Under the pieces are notes generated by a model, which worked only from the letters and a program-made list of their open reading frames with translations, was not told where the DNA came from and did no database searches. A stretch of 40,432 nucleotides of DNA, taken from the IMG/VR virus record IMGVR_UViG_3300048433_001073, positions 1-40,432 of that record; one strand, written 5' to 3'. Origin of the DNA: a virus. A program made the translations under genes and the position numbers. Positions 1 through 9,747 of this stretch are shown in pieces. Position 1 is the first letter of the stretch; each line of letters begins with the position of its first letter.

Positions 1-3000
1 TCTTCAGTTGACGATCCAAATAAAATAAAATTTGGTAAAACCCGATTCTCTATTGGTGTTGAACCATCGATTGCTTATGTTGATGGATATCGAATTGCTG
101 AGCCTGAAAGAGTTGAAGTGATTGCTGAAAGAGCACGCAAAACTTCAGGATATCAACAATCATATAGTAACGCCACGCAAGGTTCATATATTAAAGGTAC
201 TGATATTACAGGCGGAGCACCTTCATTTGATGTAGATACTGTATATAATATTACAAACGGTACCAGTACGCTTGCTACATGTAAAGCACGTTCGTTAGAA
301 AAACAAATCCTTTCATCCGGGGCAGGCTTTGTTGAAGAGTATAAGCTATATGTTTACGACATTCAATTTCAAAGTTCATATACTTCTTTGACAGGCGCAA
401 CTAAAATAGAAGTTGATTCTCCATCCAGCGGTTTTGACTTTACTATTGATCAATCTCAAATAGGTTTATTCGAAGCACAGTATAACCGGCCGATATATCC
501 ACTTCCAGCTAATCTTATTAAACAAATTAAACAAGAAGTTAATGATCGACCTGAGTTTACTCAAAGAAAGCTGTTTACTGGGTCCGTAGTAAGTGCTACT
601 GAAATTACTATTAGCGCGCCAGCTGGTGGAAAATTTGAAGAATTCGGCCCTGCTTCATTTATCGTATTTGATACAGCCGGCAACGAGTGTGCTGTATCTG
701 CTGTATCACGCGAAAATAATAATGCACTCGCTAGACTCACTGTGTCGTCAATGGATAGCACTGGATCTTATACTACACTTGTTGTTGCTTCGGTTCGGAC
801 AACGTTAACTGAAAAAGGAAAAGATAAGCAGACAGTAACAAATGAAGTGCTTGTAGCTGACGGAAATAATGTTAATACAAATTTTACGACTACTTTAGCT
901 AATCATGATATTATTGCAATAACTTCGGCAGAAGATTATGAAGGAAATGATGTTACAGCTGATTTAGTTTTAGATAACGGTCAAAGAGATGGTTGTTATA
1001 AGCTAGGAAGCATTAAATATACTGGTGCTCAAATAACAGCGAGTGGAAATGGAACTGGTGGTCTTAAAATATCTTATACATATTTTAGTCATTCTAGCAC
1101 TGGAGATTATTTTTCAGTTAATTCATACAAGGTAGCAACTACTGATGTAGATTACTCAGAAATTCCTAACTATAAAGAATTACGACTTTCTGATTGTTTA
1201 GATTTTAGAGCCAAAGAAGGAGATAGCGACAGTGGTACACACTTAGATCCTAATAGCACAATTGATTCAAAGATAGATTATTATCTTTCACGCATTGACA
1301 AATTAGTTGTCACAAAAGATGGTCAGTTTAAACTCATAAACGGAGTTCCAGCTGTTGATCCTATTGCACCTGATGTTCCTTCGACTGCGATGCATCTTTA
1401 TACTCTCTTTATACCAGCGTTTACATTCTGCCACACAAATATTACAACAGACTTTGTTGATAATCGTAGGTACACAATGCGCGATATTGGTGGTATTGAA
1501 ACACGAATTCAGAATTTAGAATATTATACTTCTCTATCTCTTTTAGAAAAAGAAGCTGAAGGAAAACAAATTTTTGATACAGATGCAAACGCGCCGTATG
1601 ATAGGTTTAAAAATGGAATTATTGTTGACAGCTTTGCTGGACACTTGATTGGATATGTTGATGATGAACATTATAATTGTTCAATGGATCCTGATGAGCA
1701 TCTACTTCGCCCATACTTTGAAACACGAAGTGTTCCACTTACAAAAAATCTTTTAACTAATACAGTTGTTAATGACGGATTAGCAACTTTAGCATACACT
1801 GACGGTCCAGCATTTATATCTCAACTGCAAGCAGGTGTTAGTGTTAGCGTTAATCCATACGATGTTGCTACATGGTTAGGATCAGTTAAACTTTCCCCAT
1901 CTTCTGATGAATGGCTTGAAACTCGCCGCGCTCCTGATATTGTCAATAATGTTGGTGGCAATCTAAATGAAATGCAGGCTGAGGTTAATCGGGTTAATAA
2001 ACTTGGTACACAGTGGAATTCATGGCAAACAACTTGGACTGGAAAACCTAAAACTACAAGAACTTCTGAATTTAAAGCAACAGGTTGGGGAAAAATTAGT
2101 CCAGGTCGAAGAGGATTTGCACCAGACGGAAGTGGAAGATTTAAAGATACCACTTGGAGCCAAGTAGATTCAAAACAAACACGAGAAGGTATTAGAACAA
2201 CTGCCTCTATTAAGACAGTAAGTCAAGTGAAAGATGATAGAGTTATTTCTGTTAGCTTTGTGCCATTTATTCGTGCACGTAAAGTTTACTTTAAAGGTCA
2301 ACTATTTAAACCAAATACGAAGTTAAAGGTTTTCTTTGACGGAGTAGATATTACTAAATACGCAACAGGTGTTGTAGAAGCTGATTATAAAGAATGGTCA
2401 AATAATGCTACAGTAAGAGTTTATCACGGAGCTCGCCATACCACTTCAAATTTAGTTAGCGACGGAATTGGTGGAGACATTATCACTAATGATAGTGGAG
2501 AAGTTTACGGATGGTTTTTAATTCCAAATAATAGTGAACATCAATTTAAAACTGGCGAAAGAAAGTTTATATTGAGTGACGGTGCAGCAGCGAGTGATCC
2601 AAAATCAACAACAAGCGCAGAAGCAGTATATACTGCAACTGGTAAAATGCAAACGAAGCAACGTACAGTTGTTAATACTCGATCGATCGTTAGACGTACA
2701 CAGAGAGTTTCGCAATCTCGCACACAGACTACGAAAAAGGCTATAAAGACTGTATACCACGATCCACTTGCGCAATCTTTTGTTGTTGGAGAAAATCCTA
2801 ATGGTTTGTATATTAGAGAAATTGATTTATATTTTAGTACTGTTCCAACTAAAAACATTCCTTTAAAAATGTACTTAGTTGAAGTAGAGAATGGCTATCC
2901 TACACAGCGAGTTGTTCCATTGAGTGAAGTAGTTAAACAAAAGGGCGATGTAAATACGAGTCCTACTGCAGCCACACCTACTACATTTACATTTGATTCA

Positions 3001-4020
3001 CCCATATTCTTACAGTTTGGTACTGAATACGCTATTGTTACAGAATCAAATTCGGCTCAATATCGTCAGTGGTTATCTGAAGTAGGTAAAGATGATGTTA
3101 CAACTGGAGAGTTTATCTCGAAGAATCCTTATTTAGGTGTTTCGTTTAAATCGCAGAATGCTTCTACTTGGACAGCTGATCAAATGAAGGACTTTAAGAT
3201 GGAACTTCGTAGAGCTGAGTATGTAGCTGAAGGTTCTATCATATTAGATACTGTTGGTATTGGTAGTGATACAGAGGCTGCCGGCTCTGACGAGATTGAG
3301 GGTCCTCTCGAATACTCTCAGATTATGCTGAATACTGATTTTGTAAATCATCCAGAAACAGACATCTTGTTTGAAATTTCTACCAATGCAGGTAGCGATT
3401 ACAATGTGATTATTCCAAATGAAAATTACTATATTTCAACTCCGCAAGATGTGCCGATCGTAAGCAATAACGACATAAAAATCAGAGTAACTTTAAAAAC
3501 AAATGATACAAAGATCACGCCACTTATTGACTTAGATCGAATTTCTCTTATTGCTGTTAAGAACATTATTAATAGCGAATCAGTAGTTCAGACGGACGAG
3601 ACTGATGATACGACAAATACAGAATTATCCGCTGATCATGGAACTGCATTGGCAGTTTATATGACAAAAGAGGTTGTTCTAAATAATCCTTCAGATAGAT
3701 TAGATTCATATCTAAATATTCATAGACCATATAATGACAGCAACGTATTAGTCTATGCTCGATTTAAAAGATCGGAAGATAATATTGAAGATATTCCATT
3801 TACTAAAATTGGTCCAGAAACACCAATACCTATTAAAGATTTCGGTGACTATGCTGAAATTAAATATACAGAGGATTTCTCACTCACCGCGGCTGAGTCC
3901 GCGGCCGGCCAAAATCCTTTACCATTGTTTAATTCATTCCAAGTTAAAATTGTATTAACATCGGATGATCACGCTCTTGTTCCTATGGTAAAAGACTTCA
4001 GAGCAATCGCAACTATTTAA
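1..4020 (+). CDS. DUF4815-type large virion structural protein (5' end outside window)
   Basis: The reading frame is open from base 1, so this is the C-terminal 1339 residues of a larger protein. The GTG at 118 lies inside the frame and is not taken as the start. A segment near the left edge reads like the AYVDGYRI motif of DUF4815-type marine T4-like structural proteins. About residues 915-985 (counted from base 1) contain the DPLAQSFVV...GLYIREIDLYF...NGYPTQRVVP pattern of the same family. The C-terminus (FNSFQVKIVL...VPMVKDFRAIATI) also fits. The position immediately before the fibre cluster and gp13 corresponds to T4 genes 9-12, so a baseplate-periphery or fibre-attachment role is likely. 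That role is inferred from family and synteny, not from any catalytic motif. It is followed after 1 nt by the next gene. Confidence 0.85.
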   Translation, partial: SSVDDPNKIKFGKTRFSIGVEPSIAYVDGYRIAEPERVEVIAERARKTSGYQQSYSNATQGSYIKGTDITGGAPSFDVDTVYNITNGTSTLATCKARSLEKQILSSGAGFVEEYKLYVYDIQFQSSYTSLTGATKIEVDSPSSGFDFTIDQSQIGLFEAQYNRPIYPLPANLIKQIKQEVNDRPEFTQRKLFTGSVVSATEITISAPAGGKFEEFGPASFIVFDTAGNECAVSAVSRENNNALARLTVSSMDSTGSYTTLVVASVRTTLTEKGKDKQTVTNEVLVADGNNVNTNFTTTLANHDIIAITSAEDYEGNDVTADLVLDNGQRDGCYKLGSIKYTGAQITASGNGTGGLKISYTYFSHSSTGDYFSVNSYKVATTDVDYSEIPNYKELRLSDCLDFRAKEGDSDSGTHLDPNSTIDSKIDYYLSRIDKLVVTKDGQFKLINGVPAVDPIAPDVPSTAMHLYTLFIPAFTFCHTNITTDFVDNRRYTMRDIGGIETRIQNLEYYTSLSLLEKEAEGKQIFDTDANAPYDRFKNGIIVDSFAGHLIGYVDDEHYNCSMDPDEHLLRPYFETRSVPLTKNLLTNTVVNDGLATLAYTDGPAFISQLQAGVSVSVNPYDVATWLGSVKLSPSSDEWLETRRAPDIVNNVGGNLNEMQAEVNRVNKLGTQWNSWQTTWTGKPKTTRTSEFKATGWGKISPGRRGFAPDGSGRFKDTTWSQVDSKQTREGIRTTASIKTVSQVKDDRVISVSFVPFIRARKVYFKGQLFKPNTKLKVFFDGVDITKYATGVVEADYKEWSNNATVRVYHGARHTTSNLVSDGIGGDIITNDSGEVYGWFLIPNNSEHQFKTGERKFILSDGAAASDPKSTTSAEAVYTATGKMQTKQRTVVNTRSIVRRTQRVSQSRTQTTKKAIKTVYHDPLAQSFVVGENPNGLYIREIDLYFSTVPTKNIPLKMYLVEVENGYPTQRVVPLSEVVKQKGDVNTSPTAATPTTFTFDSPIFLQFGTEYAIVTESNSAQYRQWLSEVGKDDVTTGEFISKNPYLGVSFKSQNASTWTADQMKDFKMELRRAEYVAEGSIILDTVGIGSDTEAAGSDEIEGPLEYSQIMLNTDFVNHPETDILFEISTNAGSDYNVIIPNENYYISTPQDVPIVSNNDIKIRVTLKTNDTKITPLIDLDRISLIAVKNIINSESVVQTDETDDTTNTELSADHGTALAVYMTKEVVLNNPSDRLDSYLNIHRPYNDSNVLVYARFKRSEDNIEDIPFTKIGPETPIPIKDFGDYAEIKYTEDFSLTAAESAAGQNPLPLFNSFQVKIVLTSDDHALVPMVKDFRAIATI

Positions 4021-4021
4021 G

Positions 4022-4228
4022 ATGCGATTAATAGTAAAAGAAAACACTGCACTTGAGCGTGATCAAACAACAAATGCAATACTCAATAATGACTCTGCTG
4101 GATATAAAGCAGCATTAATGAGGAAGAAATATAATAAAAAATCTGCAGAACAAATTAATGAATTAAAAAACGAAGTATCTGAGTTGAAAGATTTAGTTAA
4201 AACACTTCTCGTTAAAATGAATAAATAG
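4022..4228 (+). CDS. Small coiled-coil protein, unknown function
   Basis: A 68-aa, highly charged protein. Residues about 40-66 (AEQINELKNEVSELKDLVKT and flanks) have clear heptad spacing of Leu/Val/Ile, so an oligomeric coiled coil is expected. The N-terminus (MRLIVKENTALERD) resembles small conserved proteins that I recall beside tail-fibre genes of marine T4-like phages, where the function is unknown. It starts 1 nt after the upstream structural gene and ends 4 nt before the giant fibre gene, so it is translated in the same operon. A role in trimerising or attaching fibres is possible but only inferred. Confidence 0.7.
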   Translation: MRLIVKENTALERDQTTNAILNNDSAGYKAALMRKKYNKKSAEQINELKNEVSELKDLVKTLLVKMNK

Positions 4229-4232
4229 AGCT

Positions 4233-7200
4233 ATGGCACGAAAAGAACTTTTTATAGACGTATTTGAAACTGACACATTTAACGAATGGAGACTTAAGAC
4301 TAATTCGATTAAGCTTAATCTTCAGGATATATATGACGAGATGGATGCATTTCCAACTATTGCTGTTATGCTCGTTGGAGATCAAACAGTAGACGGAGTT
4401 AAATCATATATTCAAAAATCTAGATGGGAACAGGAGTATACTGAAAATGAAGTAACTCCTATGTTGGAGTTAAGAGTTACAAATTCAAACTCTCCACGTA
4501 CATCAAACCATAAAGGATCTGGTCCTTCAATCGATTTTTATAATCCAGATACAACTGCTTCAGATCCTGGTGTATATGATGAGGGCTTCTCAACTCAAGA
4601 TACATGGTTAGCATCGCGTATAGCTTCTGTTTCAGAAAGTACTGTTGATCTTAATTCTAATTCTTCATTGATATTTTATACATCTAAAAATGTTAGACCG
4701 CTTACTGAAAAAATGCGGATTACTTCTGACGGTGAGGTTGGTATTGGAACTTCAAGTCCTAAAGGTCAATTAAGTGTTCGAACTGCCGATGATAATAGCA
4801 TTATTTCTATTCAGTCGAAAGATAGTAGGTATGCTGCAGTAACTTTTGGAGATAGTCAAAGCCACAAATCAGGTCAGATTCAATATCATAATGCTGGTAA
4901 CTCAATGCGATTCTTTACTGGAGAAGACAGTAATATTATTGCTTCTTCAAATGAAAGAGTACGTATTACAAGTGCTGGTAATGTTGGTATAGGAATAACA
5001 AACCCGGGAGCAAAACTTGATGTAGATGGAAATTTAAGAACTTCTGGTTATGTCGAAGCTTTTCCAAATGAGGGTGGAATAGCTCTTACTTATAACGATG
5101 GATATGGTAATGCTAATATAGCATTTAATCACACTAAAGCTATACCATCTAAAGCAGGATCATCAGCACGGATTACCGCAGAGGTTGATTCAACTACTGC
5201 TGCGATGTCACTTGAACTTAAAGACAATGTAAAAGCAGATGCTGCACAAGATACTACTAGAATCATATATCTTAAAACGGATTTAATTGATTTATATAAA
5301 CAAACTCGAATTCGCGGTCAATTAAATGTTGACAATAAAGTTGGAATCGGCGGAGTAGATTATCCGGATTATGCATTATGTGTTGGAGGTAAATCAACTG
5401 AAGCTGGTCACGTAGCTCTTAATGCACAAGGAGGAGCAATTAGTTTAAGACCGCTTAAAAATAAAACTCACCGATGGTTATTAAACGCACTTGATACTAA
5501 TGGCGGTAGATTTAATATAACAAGCGGAAGGTGGAATGCTTCTAAAAATACTTATGACGAAATACCGGTACTTTCGGTAATGACTAATAAGCAAGTGCGT
5601 GTTCCTAGTACGCTATCTGTTGGACCAAGTACTGGTAGTTCATTACCGTTTGTTGTAAGTGGTGAGGATGCAGGAATTTCAGGACAATTTGCAGGTACTG
5701 TTTGGGTTAATCAATTTAGCGGAAATACTAAAGCGCATGCTTTCCTATCAACTAATGATAATTCTGCCATGGTTGGTGGTAATCTTCGTTTGAATGGAAG
5801 TACTGAAGCAAAGGGAACTAACTTAAGAGGATCGTCAGCTATTAAGTTTAGCCAACCAAATGGTACAGCTGGTGAAATACTTTTCTTACGAGCTGAAGAT
5901 AGCGATGATGGTGGGTATAATGTTATTGAATCTGGTCGATTTGACGAAGCTGGTAGATTTGGTATTGGTGTAAATAATCCAACACAATCACTTGATGTTG
6001 ATGGAAATATTAAAGGTTCAAATAAGTTATTATTGATGAATAATAGCTATCCACAGTTTGTTTTATCTAATGCAGATGGACAAACTAAACGATATGGTAT
6101 TTGGAATAGTAGGTCAATAGACCGAATGGAGATTGGTCCTCAGACTGCTGTCGGTAATGGAACACCGGCTTTAAGTATTAATCGTAGTTCGATCGTAGAA
6201 ATTTATAAAGGTGGTAAATTACATTTAACAAAGGAGAAAATTGAAAGTGTTGGTGATCCTCTAGCTTTAGTTAATAAAGCATACGTAGATGATAAAGTAG
6301 AAACTGGAGGAGCACTCGTATTGAATGCATCTACTGGTTATTATGAAATACCAACTTTAACTGTACAAAGTCAAAATGGTACTGACGAAGGTGGACAGAT
6401 TGGACTTAGTAGAGCATCTGATGATAGTCGCTATTGGAATATTGATGTATATGGTAGTACCGCCACCCCATCTTTAAGATTCTTTCATGAAAATGAGGGT
6501 ACAAACACCGGCACTGAAGTAGTAACTATTACCTCAAGTGATAAAGTTGGTATTAATGAAAGTGATCCAGATTATGACTTATGTATTGGAGGTAAATCAA
6601 CTGAAGCAGGTAGCGTATGTATAGATGCAGATGGTGGATCAATTCAGTTAAGACCACTTGCGAATACTACTCACGCATGGATGTTTAACGCATTCGATCA
6701 GCCGAATGGAGATGCAGCAATTGTAAGTCGTGTACGAAGCGATTCAAGCCCTCGCGGCGGATTTTTTGGTCGTGGTGGGAGCAGAACTGGTTATAGATCA
6801 TCAAGCATATTAACATTTAGTAGTACTGGCACCGTAACAGCGAATAGAGGAAATATCGTTAGTAAGAAAGGTATTCAAGCCGATTCAGACATTGTTGCAG
6901 CTGGAGATGTTTACACCGGTAATAATGTGAAATTCGGTAAGGATTTTAGCCAATGGATTCTACATAGTAGACAAAATAATACTGTTCCAGGAGATTTTAT
7001 TGAACTTGCAGCCAGAAATAATGGAAACACAGATTGGCACTGGAATAATGGTTTTAGACAATATAAAAATGGTAACGCTCAAATTGGGGGAACTGTTGAA
7101 AATGTAGATACCGGATATAAACTTTATGTAGACGGTAGTATTTTGCTTAAAGAAGGTGGAGATATTATACAAAAAGGCAAAATTACTCCAGAAGGCTGGG

Positions 7201-9383
7201 GAGGAGGATTAACAACCTTTGATGTATATGCCGACGGTGGAACAATTGCAGTAGGTAAAGCTGGATCTAAAGTGTGTTACTTTGATCGTGACGGTCTTGG
7301 TTTTGTGAAGACTCGATTGACACTGGGTTATACTCCTAAACAAGCTACTGATGCAGTTCCCAAATCTTATGTTGATTCTGTAATTGCAGATGTAAGAGCT
7401 GGATCTTCTAATTTTGCAGGAAGAACACAATATGATTTTGGAGGAACTCAGAATAGTAGAACAACATCTCATGCAGATAGCTTAATACCAAAAACATTGG
7501 TTGGTCATAGTACACACGGTGGTGGATTTGTTTCTAAATTTACTACTACAAGTAACAGCGATGGCGGAGGAATAGCCCTTGAAGTTAGCGATAGCAATAA
7601 TGATGAACATGCTATAAGTGCATATAACAGTAATGCTTCTATTAATAAGGAAATCTTCCATGTACGAGCTGCTACTGGTGATCTTTACGCATCTGGAAAT
7701 ATATTCAATAGGGGAAATATAGGTACTGAGGGTAATATATCAATTGGTCACAACGCCGATGATTTTTACTCATTCCAACGAGGATATAATAATACAAATT
7801 TAAGTTTTATACACCACACAAAAACAAAAACGAAGGTACTACTTTCTTTTTCCGAGTCAAGCGGAAATGTGCACCTAACCCAAACTGGTACATCACCCAC
7901 AAGTCTTGTTACAAAACTTTATGTTGATACTGCAGTAGATAGTGTTAAAGATCTTGGACGAGACTTTGTAGGTAGAACTAATTTTGGTGGAGCGCAAGCA
8001 GGACGCTCAATACGAAACACACATATAGGATCAAGCATCGGAGATGGTGCTGGTCACTCTCATGGAGGTCACTTCGTTGCTCGATTTAGCAGCACTAGTA
8101 CTGATTCAGGAGGAATACAACTTCACGTTGGTGATACTAATAATGATGAACATGCTATAAGCGCATATAATACCAATACAGATAAAGAAATCTTTCATGT
8201 ACGATCTGCTACTGGTGATATGTTTAACGCAGGTAAATTCTATACTTTAGGGAATATAGGTACTGAAGGTAAATTACACATTGGTAAAACAGGAGATTAC
8301 CATTACATTTCAAAACATAGTACTGATGGATTACAAATAGGTTATACCGGCAATGGTAAATCTAGAACAGGTTTACGAGTAAAAGAAAGCGGAGAAGTAG
8401 CTTTAGGAAAAAGCGGAACTTCAGCTGGAGATCTAGTCAATAAGAAGTACGTTGATGATCGTATAGCTGGTGTCCCAGCCGGAGATATTACTGCAAGCGG
8501 ACTAACAAATGCTCTTAAAGGTTATTGGAGTAGTAGTAATGATGGTGCCGCATCTGGATTAGATGCAGATAAGCTTGATGGAAATCATGGTTCATATTAT
8601 TTAAATGCAGGAAATTTAACTGGAATCATTAACGACGCTAGAATTCCTGATATTATTACTCCATTAACTTCTGTTCGAACAAAAGAAATACGAACATCTA
8701 CTAATCAAGAACTTATTTTAAATGCCGGTGAATCAAGTGGTAAAATTTCTGGTCAAACTAATGAGTATGTTTATGTAAATGCTGAACAAGGATTGAGTGT
8801 AAATACACCACATCCTAGAAATAGAAATTGGGATGATGGTAGAAGTTTTGAAACCACAGTTATTACGGGTCGAGGAATTAATATTACAGGCAATAAAGTT
8901 TGGCACGCTGGAAATGATGGTGACAAGTCTGGATTAGATGCTGATTTACTTGATGGAAATCATGCAAACGTATTTGCTAAGGTAAACACAAAGGTTGCAG
9001 TATCTGCACCAACCTCTAATAATCATGCAACAACAAAAGAATACGTAGATAACAAAGTTTCTACAGCTCTAAATTCAGTTACAGGAAATTATAAAATTGT
9101 ATCTGGTGCATCTTATGTTACATCTGGATTTACCAATCAAGTTGGGTCATTTAACGAATCTAGAAACTATTTCGATGTATATCCACCAACTGGTTATACA
9201 ATGGCTGATTTAGAAGCATTTTTACCTTCTATGCATGTTATTCATTTTGCCGGTGGAGTAGATGCCAATGATTCGATTAAGTGCCATCACAGAATATTAT
9301 CAAATAGAATTAGAGTTTTTGTTCAAGGTACTGAACAAAGATCAGCACCAGCTGCTAACTATATAGCTGTGTGGAGGAACTAA
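4233..9383 (+). CDS. Giant repeat-built tail fibre protein
   Basis: A 1716-aa protein with the composition of a trimeric phage fibre: rich in Gly, Asn, Ser, Thr and Asp. The N-terminus (residues 1-60, KTNSIKLNLQDIYDEMDAF) looks like a virion-attachment domain. The shaft has repeated KVGIG/KLDVDGN segments, as in receptor-binding fibres and chaperone-capped proteins. It also has five K-x-YVD trimerisation motifs (NKAYVDDKV, PKSYVDSVI, TKLYVDTAV, NKKYVDDRI, TKEYVDNKV). Two copies of GLDADxLDGNH (about residues 1443 and 1569) match the repeats of T4 short and long tail fibres. Residues about 1630-1716 (NYFDVYPPTGYTMADL ... TEQRSAPAANYIAVWRN) form a compact tip domain typical of fibre C-termini. 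Internal duplications are listed separately. The receptor is unknown. Confidence 0.9.
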   Translation: MARKELFIDVFETDTFNEWRLKTNSIKLNLQDIYDEMDAFPTIAVMLVGDQTVDGVKSYIQKSRWEQEYTENEVTPMLELRVTNSNSPRTSNHKGSGPSIDFYNPDTTASDPGVYDEGFSTQDTWLASRIASVSESTVDLNSNSSLIFYTSKNVRPLTEKMRITSDGEVGIGTSSPKGQLSVRTADDNSIISIQSKDSRYAAVTFGDSQSHKSGQIQYHNAGNSMRFFTGEDSNIIASSNERVRITSAGNVGIGITNPGAKLDVDGNLRTSGYVEAFPNEGGIALTYNDGYGNANIAFNHTKAIPSKAGSSARITAEVDSTTAAMSLELKDNVKADAAQDTTRIIYLKTDLIDLYKQTRIRGQLNVDNKVGIGGVDYPDYALCVGGKSTEAGHVALNAQGGAISLRPLKNKTHRWLLNALDTNGGRFNITSGRWNASKNTYDEIPVLSVMTNKQVRVPSTLSVGPSTGSSLPFVVSGEDAGISGQFAGTVWVNQFSGNTKAHAFLSTNDNSAMVGGNLRLNGSTEAKGTNLRGSSAIKFSQPNGTAGEILFLRAEDSDDGGYNVIESGRFDEAGRFGIGVNNPTQSLDVDGNIKGSNKLLLMNNSYPQFVLSNADGQTKRYGIWNSRSIDRMEIGPQTAVGNGTPALSINRSSIVEIYKGGKLHLTKEKIESVGDPLALVNKAYVDDKVETGGALVLNASTGYYEIPTLTVQSQNGTDEGGQIGLSRASDDSRYWNIDVYGSTATPSLRFFHENEGTNTGTEVVTITSSDKVGINESDPDYDLCIGGKSTEAGSVCIDADGGSIQLRPLANTTHAWMFNAFDQPNGDAAIVSRVRSDSSPRGGFFGRGGSRTGYRSSSILTFSSTGTVTANRGNIVSKKGIQADSDIVAAGDVYTGNNVKFGKDFSQWILHSRQNNTVPGDFIELAARNNGNTDWHWNNGFRQYKNGNAQIGGTVENVDTGYKLYVDGSILLKEGGDIIQKGKITPEGWGGGLTTFDVYADGGTIAVGKAGSKVCYFDRDGLGFVKTRLTLGYTPKQATDAVPKSYVDSVIADVRAGSSNFAGRTQYDFGGTQNSRTTSHADSLIPKTLVGHSTHGGGFVSKFTTTSNSDGGGIALEVSDSNNDEHAISAYNSNASINKEIFHVRAATGDLYASGNIFNRGNIGTEGNISIGHNADDFYSFQRGYNNTNLSFIHHTKTKTKVLLSFSESSGNVHLTQTGTSPTSLVTKLYVDTAVDSVKDLGRDFVGRTNFGGAQAGRSIRNTHIGSSIGDGAGHSHGGHFVARFSSTSTDSGGIQLHVGDTNNDEHAISAYNTNTDKEIFHVRSATGDMFNAGKFYTLGNIGTEGKLHIGKTGDYHYISKHSTDGLQIGYTGNGKSRTGLRVKESGEVALGKSGTSAGDLVNKKYVDDRIAGVPAGDITASGLTNALKGYWSSSNDGAASGLDADKLDGNHGSYYLNAGNLTGIINDARIPDIITPLTSVRTKEIRTSTNQELILNAGESSGKISGQTNEYVYVNAEQGLSVNTPHPRNRNWDDGRSFETTVITGRGINITGNKVWHAGNDGDKSGLDADLLDGNHANVFAKVNTKVAVSAPTSNNHATTKEYVDNKVSTALNSVTGNYKIVSGASYVTSGFTNQVGSFNESRNYFDVYPPTGYTMADLEAFLPSMHVIHFAGGVDANDSIKCHHRILSNRIRVFVQGTEQRSAPAANYIAVWRN
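5337..5492 (+). repeat. Fibre internal repeat, module C copy 1
   Basis: Encodes a segment with KVGIGGVDYPDYALCVGGK, STEAG and ISLRPL, ending NAL. The same module recurs at 6543-6695 with PDYDLCIGGKSTEAG and IQLRPL. The two copies are about half identical at protein level and keep the same length, which indicates duplication of a shaft module. Confidence 0.8.
6543..6695 (+). repeat. Fibre internal repeat, module C copy 2
   Basis: Second copy of the module at 5337-5492. The shared core is PDYxLC(V/I)GGKSTEAG followed by LRPLxNxTHxW. It lies inside the tail fibre reading frame. Confidence 0.8.
7413..7751 (+). repeat. Fibre internal repeat, module F copy 1
   Basis: Encodes a block starting FAGRTQYDFGG, with NNDEHAISAYN, EIFHVRAATGD and GNIGTEGNISIG. 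A diverged copy follows at 7965-8288. The central nucleotides (aataatgatgaacatgctat) are identical in both copies, showing a fairly recent duplication. Confidence 0.85.
7965..8288 (+). repeat. Fibre internal repeat, module F copy 2
   Basis: Copy of the module at 7413-7751. It starts FVGRTNFGGAQ and has NNDEHAISAYN, EIFHVRSATGD and GNIGTEGKLHIG. It is separated from copy 1 by a KLYVDTAVDSV trimerisation motif, so the duplicated unit is a fibre segment plus linker. Confidence 0.85.
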
Positions 9384-9394
9384 TAAATAATAAT

Positions 9395-9742
9395 ATGTAT
9401 TACGTTTGTATAGAAGATAACCAAGTAACATCAATTGTTGATTATGAACCAAATGTTCCTGATACAGTATCAATTGAAACAATAACTAATGCTAAATTTA
9501 AAAGCATTGCAGATGGTAAAAGTTACTATGATGCAATTAAAAGAGAAGTAGTTAAAGTAGCTACTTCGATAATCAAAAGTGAAGAAAAATCAAAGAAGGC
9601 ACTAGAATTTTTAAATGATACTGATTGGAAAGTATTACGGCATATTCGAGAAACTGGATTAGGTATTGAACCAAGTCTTTCTGCTGCAGAGTATATTAAA
9701 TTAGAAAAAGAACGACAAAAACAATCTAAATTGGTTAAATAA
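9395..9742 (+). CDS. Probable tail fibre assembly chaperone-like protein
   Basis: A 115-aa product from ATG 9395. An in-frame GTG at 9371 would overlap the fibre gene, and a GGAGG at 9373-9377 lies 17 nt before the ATG, so the ATG is preferred but not certain. The middle (FLNDTDWKVLRHIRE) and the C-terminal SAAEYIKLEKERQ pattern match the Asp-Trp-x-x-x-Arg signature of phage tail fibre assembly or tail assembly chaperone proteins. The N-terminus (MYYVCIEDNQVTSIVDYEP) is the short beta domain common in that group. It directly follows the giant fibre gene, the usual place for a dedicated fibre chaperone. Function is inferred from motif and position. Confidence 0.6.
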   Translation: MYYVCIEDNQVTSIVDYEPNVPDTVSIETITNAKFKSIADGKSYYDAIKREVVKVATSIIKSEEKSKKALEFLNDTDWKVLRHIRETGLGIEPSLSAAEYIKLEKERQKQSKLVK

Positions 9743-9747
9743 CAGTT

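Noticed and set aside
118-120. GTG as start of the first protein
   Set aside because: The frame continues upstream to base 1 with family-like sequence, so the gene is cut by the window edge.
3887-3904. GC-rich hairpin CCGCGG-6 nt-CCGCGG
   Set aside because: It lies inside coding sequence (Ala-Ala-Glu-Ser-Ala-Ala) and has no T-run; probably a codon effect rather than a terminator.
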